Assembly (NCBI GenBank): GCA_031430375.1
Contig: JANPBJ010000194.1
Span: 1-16,023, forward strand
DNA length: 16,023 nucleotides
Reading direction: 5' to 3'
Source: JAENVU01 sp031430375
GTDB lineage: Bacteria; Actinomycetota; Acidimicrobiia; IMCC26256; JAENVU01
The translations under genes and the position numbers were made by a program. The notes beneath the pieces were generated by a model. The model searched no databases and was not told the DNA's origin. It saw nothing but the letters and a program-made list of their open reading frames with translations. Of the stretch, positions 1-11,867 are shown in pieces. Positions within the stretch are counted from its first letter, which is position 1; every line of letters begins with the position of its first letter.

Positions 1-1
1 C

Positions 2-2644
<2,643 letters not shown>

Positions 2645-2665
2645 CCCGGTTGTGTGACCGAGCCT

Positions 2666-2702
2666 ACGCAAGGGGCCCAGCTACGGCTGGGTCCCTTCGC
2701 GT
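2666..2702. terminator. Convergent hairpin between rpoC and the DUF2079 gene
   Basis: The arms AAGGGGCCCAGC (2670-2681) and GCTGGGTCCCTT (2686-2697) pair over 12 bp with one G-U wobble and a TACG loop. The stem continues outward as ACGC (2666-2669) with GCGT (2699-2702) across one bulged C. The hairpin starts about 20 nt after the rpoC stop, and the stop codon of the opposing gene (2681-2683) lies inside it. No T-tract follows on either strand, so it would be a U-less terminator of the kind often proposed for actinobacteria. Its position between convergent genes suggests bidirectional termination. The structure is seen in the sequence; the function is inferred. Confidence 0.7.
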
Positions 2703-4195
2703 GCCTTCACGGCGCAGGGTTCCGGTATTCGATGGAAGAGCATCACGCCGTTCTGATTGAACACACGACAGAAGCCGAGCCGAGGTACGAGTTCGGCCAG
2801 CGCGGTTTGGCGGTCGGGTGTCCACTGCACGAGATCAGCGGTATCGACGAGAATCCATTTGGTGTTCTTTCGTCGTTGTGCGAAGGCGACGGGGTCATCG
2901 AGGGCCGTGCTGCGGTACCCGATCCAAGGCGCGGGGAAGTTGTACACGTCGGTTCGGGACCCGACCAGTTGCCACACGCGTGGCGATGCCGCCACGGCGG
3001 CGTTGGCAGGGAGCAGATCTTCTGCGGCTCGTAATGATCCCGCGACCGCGTCCTCGTGACGCCAACCCCAGGGCTTCGCGGCAAAGCCACCCTGACTGAG
3101 TTGGGAGTTGGTGACGATGGAGGCCGCGAGTAGCGGCACCAAGACAATGGGAAGTCCGTGGGCTGCGCGCGGGAGGCGCCCGAGTCCCATCGCGGTCGCA
3201 ATAAAGACGAAGGCGATCAGCTGCACGGTGTACTGGGCGTCGATGGTGTGTGCGGCAGGCCGCAGGGAAATCAGGTAGAGAAACTGCAACGGGATGGCAG
3301 GCACCAACCACTTCGGCGCGGCGAGCGGAAGAAAGAGCACGGGTGCGAAGACGGCCAGGAGAAACTGCCCGTTCACGGACGTCGTGAGGTCGTGAAAGAC
3401 CTGGCTGGGGTGGGTCAAGATGCCGAGCAGCGCCCGTGAGGTAGTCGCGCCGTATTGGCTGAGGAACTGGGACTGGATGAACGCACCGCCCGTGAAGTGA
3501 GGCATGACCACCATCGTGACGAGTAACAACCAGGCAGTTCCCACGAGGATCGTGATGACACCAGCGCGTCGGCGGTGCTCGATAATCAGGAGCACGCCAA
3601 GAAAGACGACGGTGATGGCGAGGTCCTCGCGACACGCCAGGACCACTGCCACGCTGAGTCCATAGGACAGCCATCGCTGTTCCAATGCGCAGTAGACCGC
3701 GGTGAGCAGCGCGGGGAGCGCCATGACCTCGGGGTGGAAGTCGGCGAGGTTGATGTTGTTGGTCGCCGGATAGAGCACATAGGCCATGAGCAGAACTGCT
3801 GCGAGCGCACGGCTCAGGCCCGCGTGTTTCCGGGCAATGAGGTACAGGGGTATGGCTCCCGACGCCAAGGCCAGCGACTGAAGCGCGAGAAGGGCTGGAA
3901 GCTCAGGAAAGATCAGCGATGGGAGCGCTTGTACCCAGAAGATGGGGCTGAAGTGATCACCCAGGAGGTACAGGCCGCGAATCGTCACGAAGACGGGCTT
4001 GCCGTTGGTCACCAGCCACGCGCTCTGCCGGAAGTACCCGAGATCGTAGGAACCATCGAGCCGGGAGGCGCGTAGCATCGCGAGGGTCCAGTAACCGACA
4101 AAGCCGACGATCGTGGCCAAAACGGGTATGGAGTCACGCCATTTCGCGGTGATTCGATGAGTGTCGCCGGCTTCATGCCCTGCGATGGCGGCCAT
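2681..4195 (-). CDS. DUF2079-family polytopic membrane protein
   Basis: The predicted protein has 504 residues, with about ten or more hydrophobic helices between residues 22 and 363 and a soluble C-terminal part at 365-504. Motifs I associate with DUF2079 are present: SYDLGYFRQSAW (49-60), GDHFSPI (79-85), LYPATN (141-146), ADFHPE (151-156) and CREDLA (188-193). The layout of an acidic loop after helix 1 followed by many helices resembles GT-C-type membrane glycosyltransferases, but the family has no established function and none is claimed here. The ATG at 4195 is chosen because helix 1 begins about 20 residues later and AAGG lies 8 nt upstream. An in-frame ATG at 4456 would overlap rpsL and add a basic, low-complexity leader, so it is rejected. 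The gene is the only minus-strand gene here, convergent to rpoC and divergent from rpsL. Confidence 0.85.
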   Translation of the reverse strand: MAAIAGHEAGDTHRITAKWRDSIPVLATIVGFVGYWTLAMLRASRLDGSYDLGYFRQSAWLVTNGKPVFVTIRGLYLLGDHFSPIFWVQALPSLIFPELPALLALQSLALASGAIPLYLIARKHAGLSRALAAVLLMAYVLYPATNNINLADFHPEVMALPALLTAVYCALEQRWLSYGLSVAVVLACREDLAITVVFLGVLLIIEHRRRAGVITILVGTAWLLLVTMVVMPHFTGGAFIQSQFLSQYGATTSRALLGILTHPSQVFHDLTTSVNGQFLLAVFAPVLFLPLAAPKWLVPAIPLQFLYLISLRPAAHTIDAQYTVQLIAFVFIATAMGLGRLPRAAHGLPIVLVPLLAASIVTNSQLSQGGFAAKPWGWRHEDAVAGSLRAAEDLLPANAAVAASPRVWQLVGSRTDVYNFPAPWIGYRSTALDDPVAFAQRRKNTKWILVDTADLVQWTPDRQTALAELVPRLGFCRVFNQNGVMLFHRIPEPCAVKAREGTQP

Positions 4196-4241
4196 GTTCC
4201 GAGCCTTGCACACGGTGACGCTCTGAGCGCGGTTGGCTCCG

Positions 4242-4277
4242 GCCGCCGACGGTTTCCGCCGCAGCCGCCGACGGTTT
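4242..4277. repeat. Twin 14-bp direct repeat upstream of rpsL
   Basis: The sequence GCCGCCGACGGTTT occurs exactly at 4242-4255 and again at 4264-4277, 22 bp apart, which is close to two helical turns. The second copy overlaps the first bases of the candidate rpsL -35 element. The core CGACGGTYT recurs once more at 4369-4377 within a palindrome. Same-face spacing next to a promoter is what a tandem protein-binding site would look like. No regulator can be named from sequence alone, and GC-rich chance repetition is possible. Confidence 0.55.
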
Positions 4278-4305
4278 GATCGGAGCACCCCGAAACCCCT
4301 AACAT
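4276..4305 (+). promoter_or_regulatory. Candidate sigma-70-type promoter for rpsL-rpsG
   Basis: TTGATC at 4276-4281 is separated by 18 bp from TAACAT at 4300-4305. Each hexamer matches the vegetative consensus at 4 of 6 positions, and the -10 fits the actinobacterial TAnnnT pattern. Transcription would begin near 4312, giving a 5' leader of about 90 nt before the rpsL GTG. A promoter is expected here because the upstream gene runs the other way, so rpsL cannot be read through from rpoC. Confidence 0.5.
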
Positions 4306-4327
4306 CCCTGAGTTCGCGCGCCCGAAA

Positions 4328-4355
4328 CCGGGAACGCAGGTCGCTGCGTTCTCGG
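4328..4355 (+). promoter_or_regulatory. Strong hairpin in the rpsL 5' leader
   Basis: Bases 4328-4339 (CCGGGAACGCAG) pair with 4344-4355 (CTGCGTTCTCGG) over 12 bp with a single G-U pair, closed by the tetraloop GTCG. It lies about 16 nt after the predicted transcription start and about 48 nt before the rpsL start codon. That position would suit a stabilising 5' stem or a protein-binding leader element. The structure is read directly; a regulatory role is inferred. Confidence 0.55.
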
Positions 4356-4362
4356 ACGACAC

Positions 4363-4376
4363 GACCGTCGACGGTC
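4363..4376. promoter_or_regulatory. Perfect 14-bp palindrome upstream of the rpsL ribosome-binding site
   Basis: GACCGTCGACGGTC is a perfect inverted repeat centred 34 nt before the rpsL start. As RNA it could form a 5-bp hairpin with a TCGA loop, adjacent to the larger hairpin at 4328-4355. As DNA it is a symmetric site sharing the CGACGGT core with the direct repeats at 4242 and 4264. Whether it acts as RNA, as DNA or not at all cannot be decided here. Confidence 0.45.
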
Positions 4377-4403
4377 TTCGGACCCGCAACCAGCAGGAGA
4401 GCT

Positions 4404-4772
4404 GTGCCCACGATTGCCCAGTTGGTCCGGAAGGGCCGGGAAAGCAAGACCGACAAGTCGAAGACTCCGGCGCTGAAAGGTTCCCCTCAGCGTCGCGGCG
4501 TGTGCACCCGCGTGTTCACCACCACACCGAAGAAGCCAAACTCCGCGCTGCGCAAGGTTGCACGGGTTCGTCTCACCACCGGCGTTGAAATCACGGCATA
4601 CATCCCGGGCATCGGTCATAACCTCCAGGAGCACTCGATCGTGCTCGTGCGCGGCGGCCGCGTGAAGGACCTCCCTGGGGTTCGCTACAAGATCATCCGA
4701 GGCGCGCTCGACGCGAGTGGTGTCGCCAATCGCAAACAGGCCCGTAGTCGCTACGGCGCCAAGAAGGGTTAG
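4404..4772 (+). CDS. rpsL: 30S ribosomal protein S12
   Basis: The 122-residue S12 sits at the decoding centre of the small subunit. It begins MPTIAQLVRKGR and contains the signatures TTTPKKPNSALRKVARVRL and VRGGRVKDLPGVRYK, and ends in the usual SRYGAKKG. The lysines of KKPNSALRK and GRVKDLPG, where streptomycin-resistance changes usually arise, have the wild-type form. The GTG start at 4404 is set by homology and by AGGAG at 4395-4399, only 4 nt upstream. An in-frame ATG at 4233 would lie upstream of the promoter and is rejected. rpsG follows after 2 nt, so the two are surely co-transcribed. Confidence 0.98.
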   Translation: MPTIAQLVRKGRESKTDKSKTPALKGSPQRRGVCTRVFTTTPKKPNSALRKVARVRLTTGVEITAYIPGIGHNLQEHSIVLVRGGRVKDLPGVRYKIIRGALDASGVANRKQARSRYGAKKG

Positions 4773-4774
4773 TC

Positions 4775-5245
4775 GTGCCAAGGAAGGGACCTGCTCCCCG
4801 TCGCGAGCTCATGCCCGACCCCGTGCACCGCTCGGTGGTTGTGACTCAGCTCGTCAACAAGATTCTCCAGGCCGGAAAGCGGTCCACCGCCGAACGCATT
4901 GTCTACAGCGCACTCGAAGAGATCGAGAGCAAGACCGGTTCGGACCCGATTCCCACCTTGAAGCGCGCCGTTGAGAATGTGCGGCCCGTGCTCGAGGTCA
5001 AGTCCCGCCGCGTTGGTGGCGCCACCTACCAGGTACCGGTCGAAGTGCGGCCCCGCCGCGCCACGACCCTCGCTATTCGTTGGCTCGTTGGTTACTCGCG
5101 CCAGCGTCGCGAGAAGACGATGGCAGGCCGATTGGCCGCCGAGTTGATGGACGCGAGCAATGGTTTGGGCGCCGCGATCAAGCGCAAGGACGATCTCCAA
5201 AAGATGGCGGAATCGAACAAGGCGTTCGCTCACTACCGTTGGTAG
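4775..5245 (+). CDS. rpsG: 30S ribosomal protein S7
   Basis: This 156-residue protein nucleates assembly of the 30S head and contacts the E site. It begins MPRKGPAPRRELMPDPVHRS, and the conserved segments VTQLVNKILQAGKRS, NVRPVLEVKSRRVGGATYQVP and RWLVGYSRQRREKTM are present. The family ending KMAESNKAFAHYRW is intact. The GTG start at 4775 lies 2 nt after the rpsL stop, with AAGAAGGG at 4761-4768 inside the rpsL end as ribosome-binding site. In Escherichia coli S7 represses its own operon through the rpsL-rpsG junction; with a 2-nt gap here, a similar intercistronic structure would have to lie inside the genes. Confidence 0.98.
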   Translation: MPRKGPAPRRELMPDPVHRSVVVTQLVNKILQAGKRSTAERIVYSALEEIESKTGSDPIPTLKRAVENVRPVLEVKSRRVGGATYQVPVEVRPRRATTLAIRWLVGYSRQRREKTMAGRLAAELMDASNGLGAAIKRKDDLQKMAESNKAFAHYRW

Positions 5246-5446
5246 GTCGTTTTTACGGGACGCAGTCTGACACCGATATCCGTCCAGTCGCTCGGACAGC
5301 CGCCGTCGCTGGCGCTCCGTCGGAACTCGCTTGGTGGACGGACACCGGCGCCCGCCTGCGGCGTCTCGGCTGGGGTCCCAACTCATGAGCAAACGGCTTG
5401 TTCTCATGGGTGAGAAGAAGAAGTAGTAGAGGAAAGAAGAAGGAAT
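5246..5446 (+). other. 201-nt rpsG-fusA spacer
   Basis: The rpsG stop sits in a weak 5-bp hairpin (CTACC/GGTAG, 5233-5245), and T5 follows at 5250-5254. This could be a poor terminator. At 5384-5408, CATGAG and CTCATG pair, then CAA and TTG across a two-base bulge, giving a modest hairpin. A purine-rich run leads into the fusA ribosome-binding site. I see no convincing -35/-10 pair, although the length would allow a separate fusA promoter. Confidence 0.5.
5385..5426 (+). other. Possible 13-codon leader ORF before fusA
   Basis: ATG at 5385 opens a short frame reading MSKRLVLMGEKKK, then TAG, ending 20 nt before the fusA ATG. A GGGG run at 5372-5375 lies 9 nt upstream and could act as a weak ribosome-binding site. 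The start codon lies in the left arm of the 5384-5408 hairpin. A short basic peptide just ahead of fusA could be a leader, but frames this short arise by chance often. Confidence 0.2.
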
Positions 5447-7546
<2,100 letters not shown>

Positions 7547-7674
7547 TCGCACCCAGATCAAACAGCACGGCCGTACCACGCGCGACCGGGACTACTCCCG
7601 GCGAAACAGTTTTCCAAGACCAGTTGTACTGAGCACAACACGAATGCAGCAGCATCAGGATCGGAGCAAACACA
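7547..7674 (+). other. 128-nt fusA-tuf spacer
   Basis: CCGGGA (7586-7591) and TCCCGG (7596-7601) form a perfect 6-bp stem with a CTAC loop, extendable by two pairs past a bulged A. A weaker 5-bp stem, GTTGT/ACAAC, lies at 7623-7639. The tuf ribosome-binding site is GGAG at 7663-7666, 8 nt before the ATG. TGTACT at 7625-7630 resembles a -10 hexamer, but no matching -35 is visible. Independent tuf transcription is plausible but not demonstrated by sequence. Confidence 0.45.
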
Positions 7675-8862
<1,188 letters not shown>

Positions 8863-8874
8863 GAACGGATTCCG

Positions 8875-9189
8875 ATGGCGCAGAAGATCAGGATCCGGCT
8901 CAAGGCGTACGACCACGAGATCATCGATCAGTCGACGAGAAAGATCGTCGAAACGGTTGTTCGCACCGGGGCGAAGGTCCGGGGCCCGGTCCCATTGCCC
9001 ACCGAGATCCACCGCTACTGCGTTGTGCGGGGGCCGCACGTCGACAAGGACTCACGCGAACATTTCGAGATGCGCATCCACAAGCGTCTGCTCGACATCG
9101 TGGAGCCGGCGGCCAAGACCGTCGAATCCCTTCAGCGGTTGGATCTGCCGGCCGGGGTCGATATCGAAATCAAGATTCAGGGCGTCTAA
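8875..9189 (+). CDS. rpsJ: 30S ribosomal protein S10
   Basis: The 104-residue S10 of the 30S head, also the NusE antitermination factor, begins MAQKIRIRLKAYDHEIID. It carries TGAKVRGPVPLPTEIHRYCV and HVDKDSREHFEMRIHKR and ends GVDIEIKIQGV, all typical. ATG at 8875 is 12 nt after the tuf stop, with only a weak purine-rich ribosome-binding site (AAGAACGGA). Close spacing suggests co-transcription with tuf. By contrast a 210-nt gap separates rpsJ from rplC, an unusual arrangement because rpsJ normally leads its operon directly into rplC. Confidence 0.98.
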   Translation: MAQKIRIRLKAYDHEIIDQSTRKIVETVVRTGAKVRGPVPLPTEIHRYCVVRGPHVDKDSREHFEMRIHKRLLDIVEPAAKTVESLQRLDLPAGVDIEIKIQGV

Positions 9190-9199
9190 CCGCCGGGGC

Positions 9200-9225
9200 G
9201 ATCACCGCTTCGAATAGCGGCGATC
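9200..9225 (+). terminator. Hairpin shortly after the rpsJ stop
   Basis: GATCACCGCT (9200-9209) pairs with AGCGGCGATC (9216-9225), nine of ten positions, around a six-base loop. It begins 11 nt after the rpsJ stop. No T-tract follows, so it would be at best a U-less terminator of the tuf-rpsJ unit or an RNA-stabilising 3' stem. Confidence 0.4.
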
Positions 9226-9320
9226 CGCGTAGGCCGACTAGATTCCACGGGCTCGTCAAATCGACGTCCGTAGAGGCCACGACCGTTCTCGGGAGTGGAA
9301 CCGCACGGCACAACCGAACC

Positions 9321-9354
9321 AGCGCTCCGCCGGGAACCTTCCCGACGGAGCGTT
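9321..9354 (+). promoter_or_regulatory. Strong hairpin in the rplC leader
   Basis: CGCTCCG (9323-9329) pairs with CGGAGCG (9346-9352). After a C-A mismatch, CGGGA (9331-9335) pairs with TCCCG (9340-9344), leaving an ACCT loop. A G-U and an A-T pair extend the base to 9321 and 9354. It ends 45 nt before the rplC start and just over 30 nt before the ribosome-binding site. That position would allow attenuation or a ribosomal-protein binding site. Confidence 0.5.
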
Positions 9355-9399
9355 CGCGTGCGGCCGGGTATCTCCGGCCAGTCAGAAGAAGGCGAAACG

Positions 9400-10044
9400 A
9401 TGGCTTCCAAGGGAATCCTCGGGCGCAAGCTCGGCATGACCCAAGTGTGGGATGAGGAGAATCGGGTTATCCCCGTGACCGTCATCCAGGCTGGACCGTG
9501 CCATGTCGTGCAGCTCAAGACACCCGAGCGCGACGGCTACGCCGCGGTGCAGCTGGCGTTCGGCGAGACGAAAGTCACCCGCCTGAACCGCCCAGAGCTC
9601 GGTCACTTGAAGGCCGCAGGCGTTCCTCCGTTGAAGCACCTCGTGGAGCTCCGGGTCGACGATCTGAGCGACTTCGCCATTGGCCAGAGCGTGGTTGCCG
9701 ATGTGTTTGCCAAGGGCGACCGGGTCGACGTGACCGGAGTGTCGAAGGGCAAGGGATTTGCCGGTGCGATGAAGCGCCACAACTTCAAGGGCCAAGGCGC
9801 ATCGCACGGTAACCACAAGAAGCACCGTGCTCCTGGCTCGATCGGCGCCTGCGCTACGCCGGCACGCGTGTTCAAGGGCATGAAGATGGCAGGCCAGATG
9901 GGCAACGTGAAGACCACGACGCTCAACCTCGAAGTGATCGAGGGCGATGCGGAGCGTGGCTTGTTGCTCGTGCGCGGATCGGTGCCGGGACCCAACGGTG
10001 GACTCCTCTTCATCCGCGATGCAGTGAAGGCGGGTGCGAAATGA
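9400..10044 (+). CDS. rplC: 50S ribosomal protein L3
   Basis: The 214-residue L3 is an early 23S rRNA-binding assembly protein whose loop reaches near the peptidyl-transferase centre. It begins MASKGILGRKLGMTQVWDE. The signature HKKHRAPGSIGACATPARVF is followed by KGMKMAGQMGN. The position corresponding to the methylated Gln of E. coli L3 (SIGQ) is Ala, as I recall for actinobacteria. ATG at 9400 follows GAAGAAGG with a 7-nt spacer; an in-frame ATG at 9295 is rejected because it adds 35 non-homologous residues and spans the leader hairpin. The stop overlaps the rplD start (ATGA), implying translational coupling. Confidence 0.98.
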   Translation: MASKGILGRKLGMTQVWDEENRVIPVTVIQAGPCHVVQLKTPERDGYAAVQLAFGETKVTRLNRPELGHLKAAGVPPLKHLVELRVDDLSDFAIGQSVVADVFAKGDRVDVTGVSKGKGFAGAMKRHNFKGQGASHGNHKKHRAPGSIGACATPARVFKGMKMAGQMGNVKTTTLNLEVIEGDAERGLLLVRGSVPGPNGGLLFIRDAVKAGAK

Positions 10045-10733
10045 CCTCGGTAACCATCAAGACCCAGGCTGGCGCAGACGCTGGATCCGTCGATCTTCCG
10101 GATGCGGTATTCGGAGCGGTGCCCAACATGTCGGTCATGCACCAGGTGGTGACCGCGCAGCTTGCCGCGGCCCGTTCGGGAACCCACAGCACCAAGACTC
10201 GGGCCGAGGTTCGTGGTGGTGGAGCGAAGCCTTGGCGCCAGAAGGGCACCGGCCGCGCTCGTCAAGGTTCGATCCGAGCGCCGCATTGGCGCGGTGGCGG
10301 TGTGGCTCACGGCCCGAAGCCCCGCTCCTACAAACAGCGCACACCCAAGAAGATGGTTCGCCTCGCGCTCGTAGGCGCGCTCTCGGATCGTGCATCTGAG
10401 AACAAGGTGATGGTGATCGATGCGTGGCGCTTCGATACTCCTCGTACCAAGGATGCGCTGGGCGCGCTCGGGGCGCTGGGCGTGCGCCCGACCGGCGAGC
10501 GTCCGCCACGGGTCCTGCTCGTCCTGGACCGCGGAGAGGACAATGCGTGGAAGTCGTTCCGCAACCTCGGTGAGCGGGTACAGATCGTTCTTCCCGAAGA
10601 GCTGAACGCCTACGACGTTCTGGTCAACGACTGGCTTGTGTTCTCCTCGGCCACCCTCGAAGCCGTGGTGAGCCGGATGACCGAAGGCGCCGCTGCGCCG
10701 ACGAAGCCTGCCGAAACCGGGGTGGCGGTATGA
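10041..10733 (+). CDS. rplD: 50S ribosomal protein L4
   Basis: The 230-residue L4 lines the peptide exit tunnel. The extended loop signature is present: TRAEVRGGGAKPWRQKGTGR at residues 53-72, then ARQGSIRAPHWRGGGVAHGP. The C-terminal domain has LLVLDRGEDNAWKSFRN and a short Ala/Pro-rich tail. In E. coli L4 also represses its operon through the S10 leader; here the nearest structured leader is upstream of rplC. The start overlaps the rplC stop and the stop overlaps the rplW start, both as ATGA. Confidence 0.97.
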   Translation: MTSVTIKTQAGADAGSVDLPDAVFGAVPNMSVMHQVVTAQLAAARSGTHSTKTRAEVRGGGAKPWRQKGTGRARQGSIRAPHWRGGGVAHGPKPRSYKQRTPKKMVRLALVGALSDRASENKVMVIDAWRFDTPRTKDALGALGALGVRPTGERPPRVLLVLDRGEDNAWKSFRNLGERVQIVLPEELNAYDVLVNDWLVFSSATLEAVVSRMTEGAAAPTKPAETGVAV

Positions 10734-11023
10734 ACTCCAACCCGCGTGACGTGATCATCCGACCGATCGTGTCCGAGAAGTCGTATGCCAATATCGACGC
10801 GAACGTCTACACGTTCGAAGTTGCGAGCACTGCGAACAAGATCCAGATCCGCCAAGCCGTCGAGGAAATCTTCGGCGTCACGGTGCTGAACGTCAACACG
10901 ATGAACCGGGCGGGAAAGCGCAAGCGCAACCGCAAGACCGGAGCCTGGGCCAGCCGTGCCAACCAGAAGCGCGCCATTGTGTCGCTCGCCGTTGGCGACT
11001 CGATCGAAATCTTCGGGAGCTGA
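10730..11023 (+). CDS. rplW: 50S ribosomal protein L23
   Basis: The 97-residue L23 sits at the tunnel exit and forms the docking site for trigger factor and signal recognition particle. It begins MNSNPRDVIIRPIVSEKSYA and contains YTFEVASTANKIQIRQAVEE, FGVTVLNVNTMN and the basic loop GKRKRNRKTGAW. Length matches the family. The ATG overlaps the rplD stop, and rplB starts 2 nt after the TGA. Confidence 0.97.
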   Translation: MNSNPRDVIIRPIVSEKSYANIDANVYTFEVASTANKIQIRQAVEEIFGVTVLNVNTMNRAGKRKRNRKTGAWASRANQKRAIVSLAVGDSIEIFGS

Positions 11024-11025
11024 CG

Positions 11026-11862
11026 ATGGCGATTCGCAAACGTAAGCCCACCTCTCCGGGCCGCCGGTTCCAGACCGTCTCGGACTTCTCCGAGATCACC
11101 AAGGCCAAGCCCGAGAAGTCGCTGGTCAAGCCGAAGCCGCGCACCGGCGGACGGAACTCGTATGGCCGCATGACGGCGCGTCACCGTGGTGGTGGCCACA
11201 AGCGTCAGTACCGGGTGGTCGATTTCCGCCGGAACAAAGACGGAGTGCCGGCCAAGGTTGCCGCAATCGAATACGACCCGAACCGCAATGCGCGTATCGC
11301 GTTGCTGCATTACCTCGATGGTGAGAAGCGTTACATCATCGCCCCTGCGGGGGTCGTGGTCGGCGACATGCTGGCGAGCGGCCAGGGCGCAGAGATCCGT
11401 CCGGGCAACGCACTGCCGTTGCGCTACATCCCGGTGGGAACCGTGGTGCACAACGTCGAGCTCAAACCAGGTGCAGGTGCCAAGTTGGGCCGCGGCGCCG
11501 GAGCCGCGATTCAGCTCGTCGCCAAGGAAGGGCTGTACGCCACGGTGCGGCTCCCCTCCACTGAAATGCGGCGGGTCCCGATCGACTGTCGGGCGACTGT
11601 CGGATCGGTCGGCAACTCCGAAGCGGGTCTGATCTCGATTGGTAAGGCAGGCCGGAACCGGTGGAAGGGCAAGCGGCCCCACGTCCGTGGCGTTGCCATG
11701 AACCCGGTCGACCACCCACTTGGTGGTGGCGAAGGCAAGACCTCCGGTGGACGACACCCAGTGTCGCCGTGGGGGAAACCAGAAGGACGCACCCGTAAGA
11801 AGGGCAAGCGTTCTGACCAGATGATCGTTCGTCGTCGCCGCACTCGCGGCAGCCGGAGGTAG
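11026..11862 (+). CDS. rplB: 50S ribosomal protein L2
   Basis: The 278-residue L2 is needed for subunit association and tRNA binding near the peptidyl-transferase centre. It begins MAIRKRKPTSPGRRF. The C-terminal signature MNPVDHPLGGGEG is intact, with His230 corresponding to the highly conserved His229 of E. coli. ARHRGGGHKRQYRVVDFRR and EYDPNRNARIALLHY lie in the RNA-binding domain, and the tail RKKGKRSDQMIVRRRR is basic as expected. ATG at 11026 is 2 nt after rplW, with GGAGC at its end as ribosome-binding site. Confidence 0.98.
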   Translation: MAIRKRKPTSPGRRFQTVSDFSEITKAKPEKSLVKPKPRTGGRNSYGRMTARHRGGGHKRQYRVVDFRRNKDGVPAKVAAIEYDPNRNARIALLHYLDGEKRYIIAPAGVVVGDMLASGQGAEIRPGNALPLRYIPVGTVVHNVELKPGAGAKLGRGAGAAIQLVAKEGLYATVRLPSTEMRRVPIDCRATVGSVGNSEAGLISIGKAGRNRWKGKRPHVRGVAMNPVDHPLGGGEGKTSGGRHPVSPWGKPEGRTRKKGKRSDQMIVRRRRTRGSRR

Positions 11863-11867
11863 GCGCG

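Larger units (their letters stand above)
9190..9399 (+). promoter_or_regulatory. Structured 210-nt leader between rpsJ and rplC
   Basis: The spacer holds two hairpins (9200-9225 and 9321-9354, listed separately) and a TAGATT hexamer at 9239-9244 fitting the TAnnnT -10 pattern; no good -35 is seen 16-18 bp upstream. The rplC ribosome-binding site is GAAGAAGG at 9385-9392. The layout (stem, possible start site near 9250, strong stem, ribosome-binding site) resembles an attenuated or autoregulated ribosomal-protein leader placed ahead of L3-L4 instead of ahead of S10. The function is inferred. Confidence 0.4.

Noticed and set aside
4233..4403. In-frame ATG at 4233 as rpsL start
   Set aside because: S12 homology begins exactly at the GTG at 4404 behind AGGAG. 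The extension would begin upstream of the candidate promoter.
4196..4456. Upstream ATG (4456) extending the DUF2079 protein by 87 residues
   Set aside because: The extension would overlap rpsL and its leader, and its composition is basic and unlike the rest of the protein. The ATG at 4195 sits naturally before the first membrane helix.
7602..7630. Promoter for tuf using TGTACT as -10
   Set aside because: The hexamer at the required -35 position (CGAAAC) does not resemble the consensus, so it is not called.
9295..9399. In-frame ATG at 9295 as rplC start
   Set aside because: L3 begins at MASKGILGRK (9400) behind a strong ribosome-binding site. The 35 extra residues are encoded by the leader hairpin.
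10807..11757. Minus-strand open frame of 316 codons opposite rplW and rplB
   Set aside because: It is antisense to certain ribosomal protein genes and shows no family signature.
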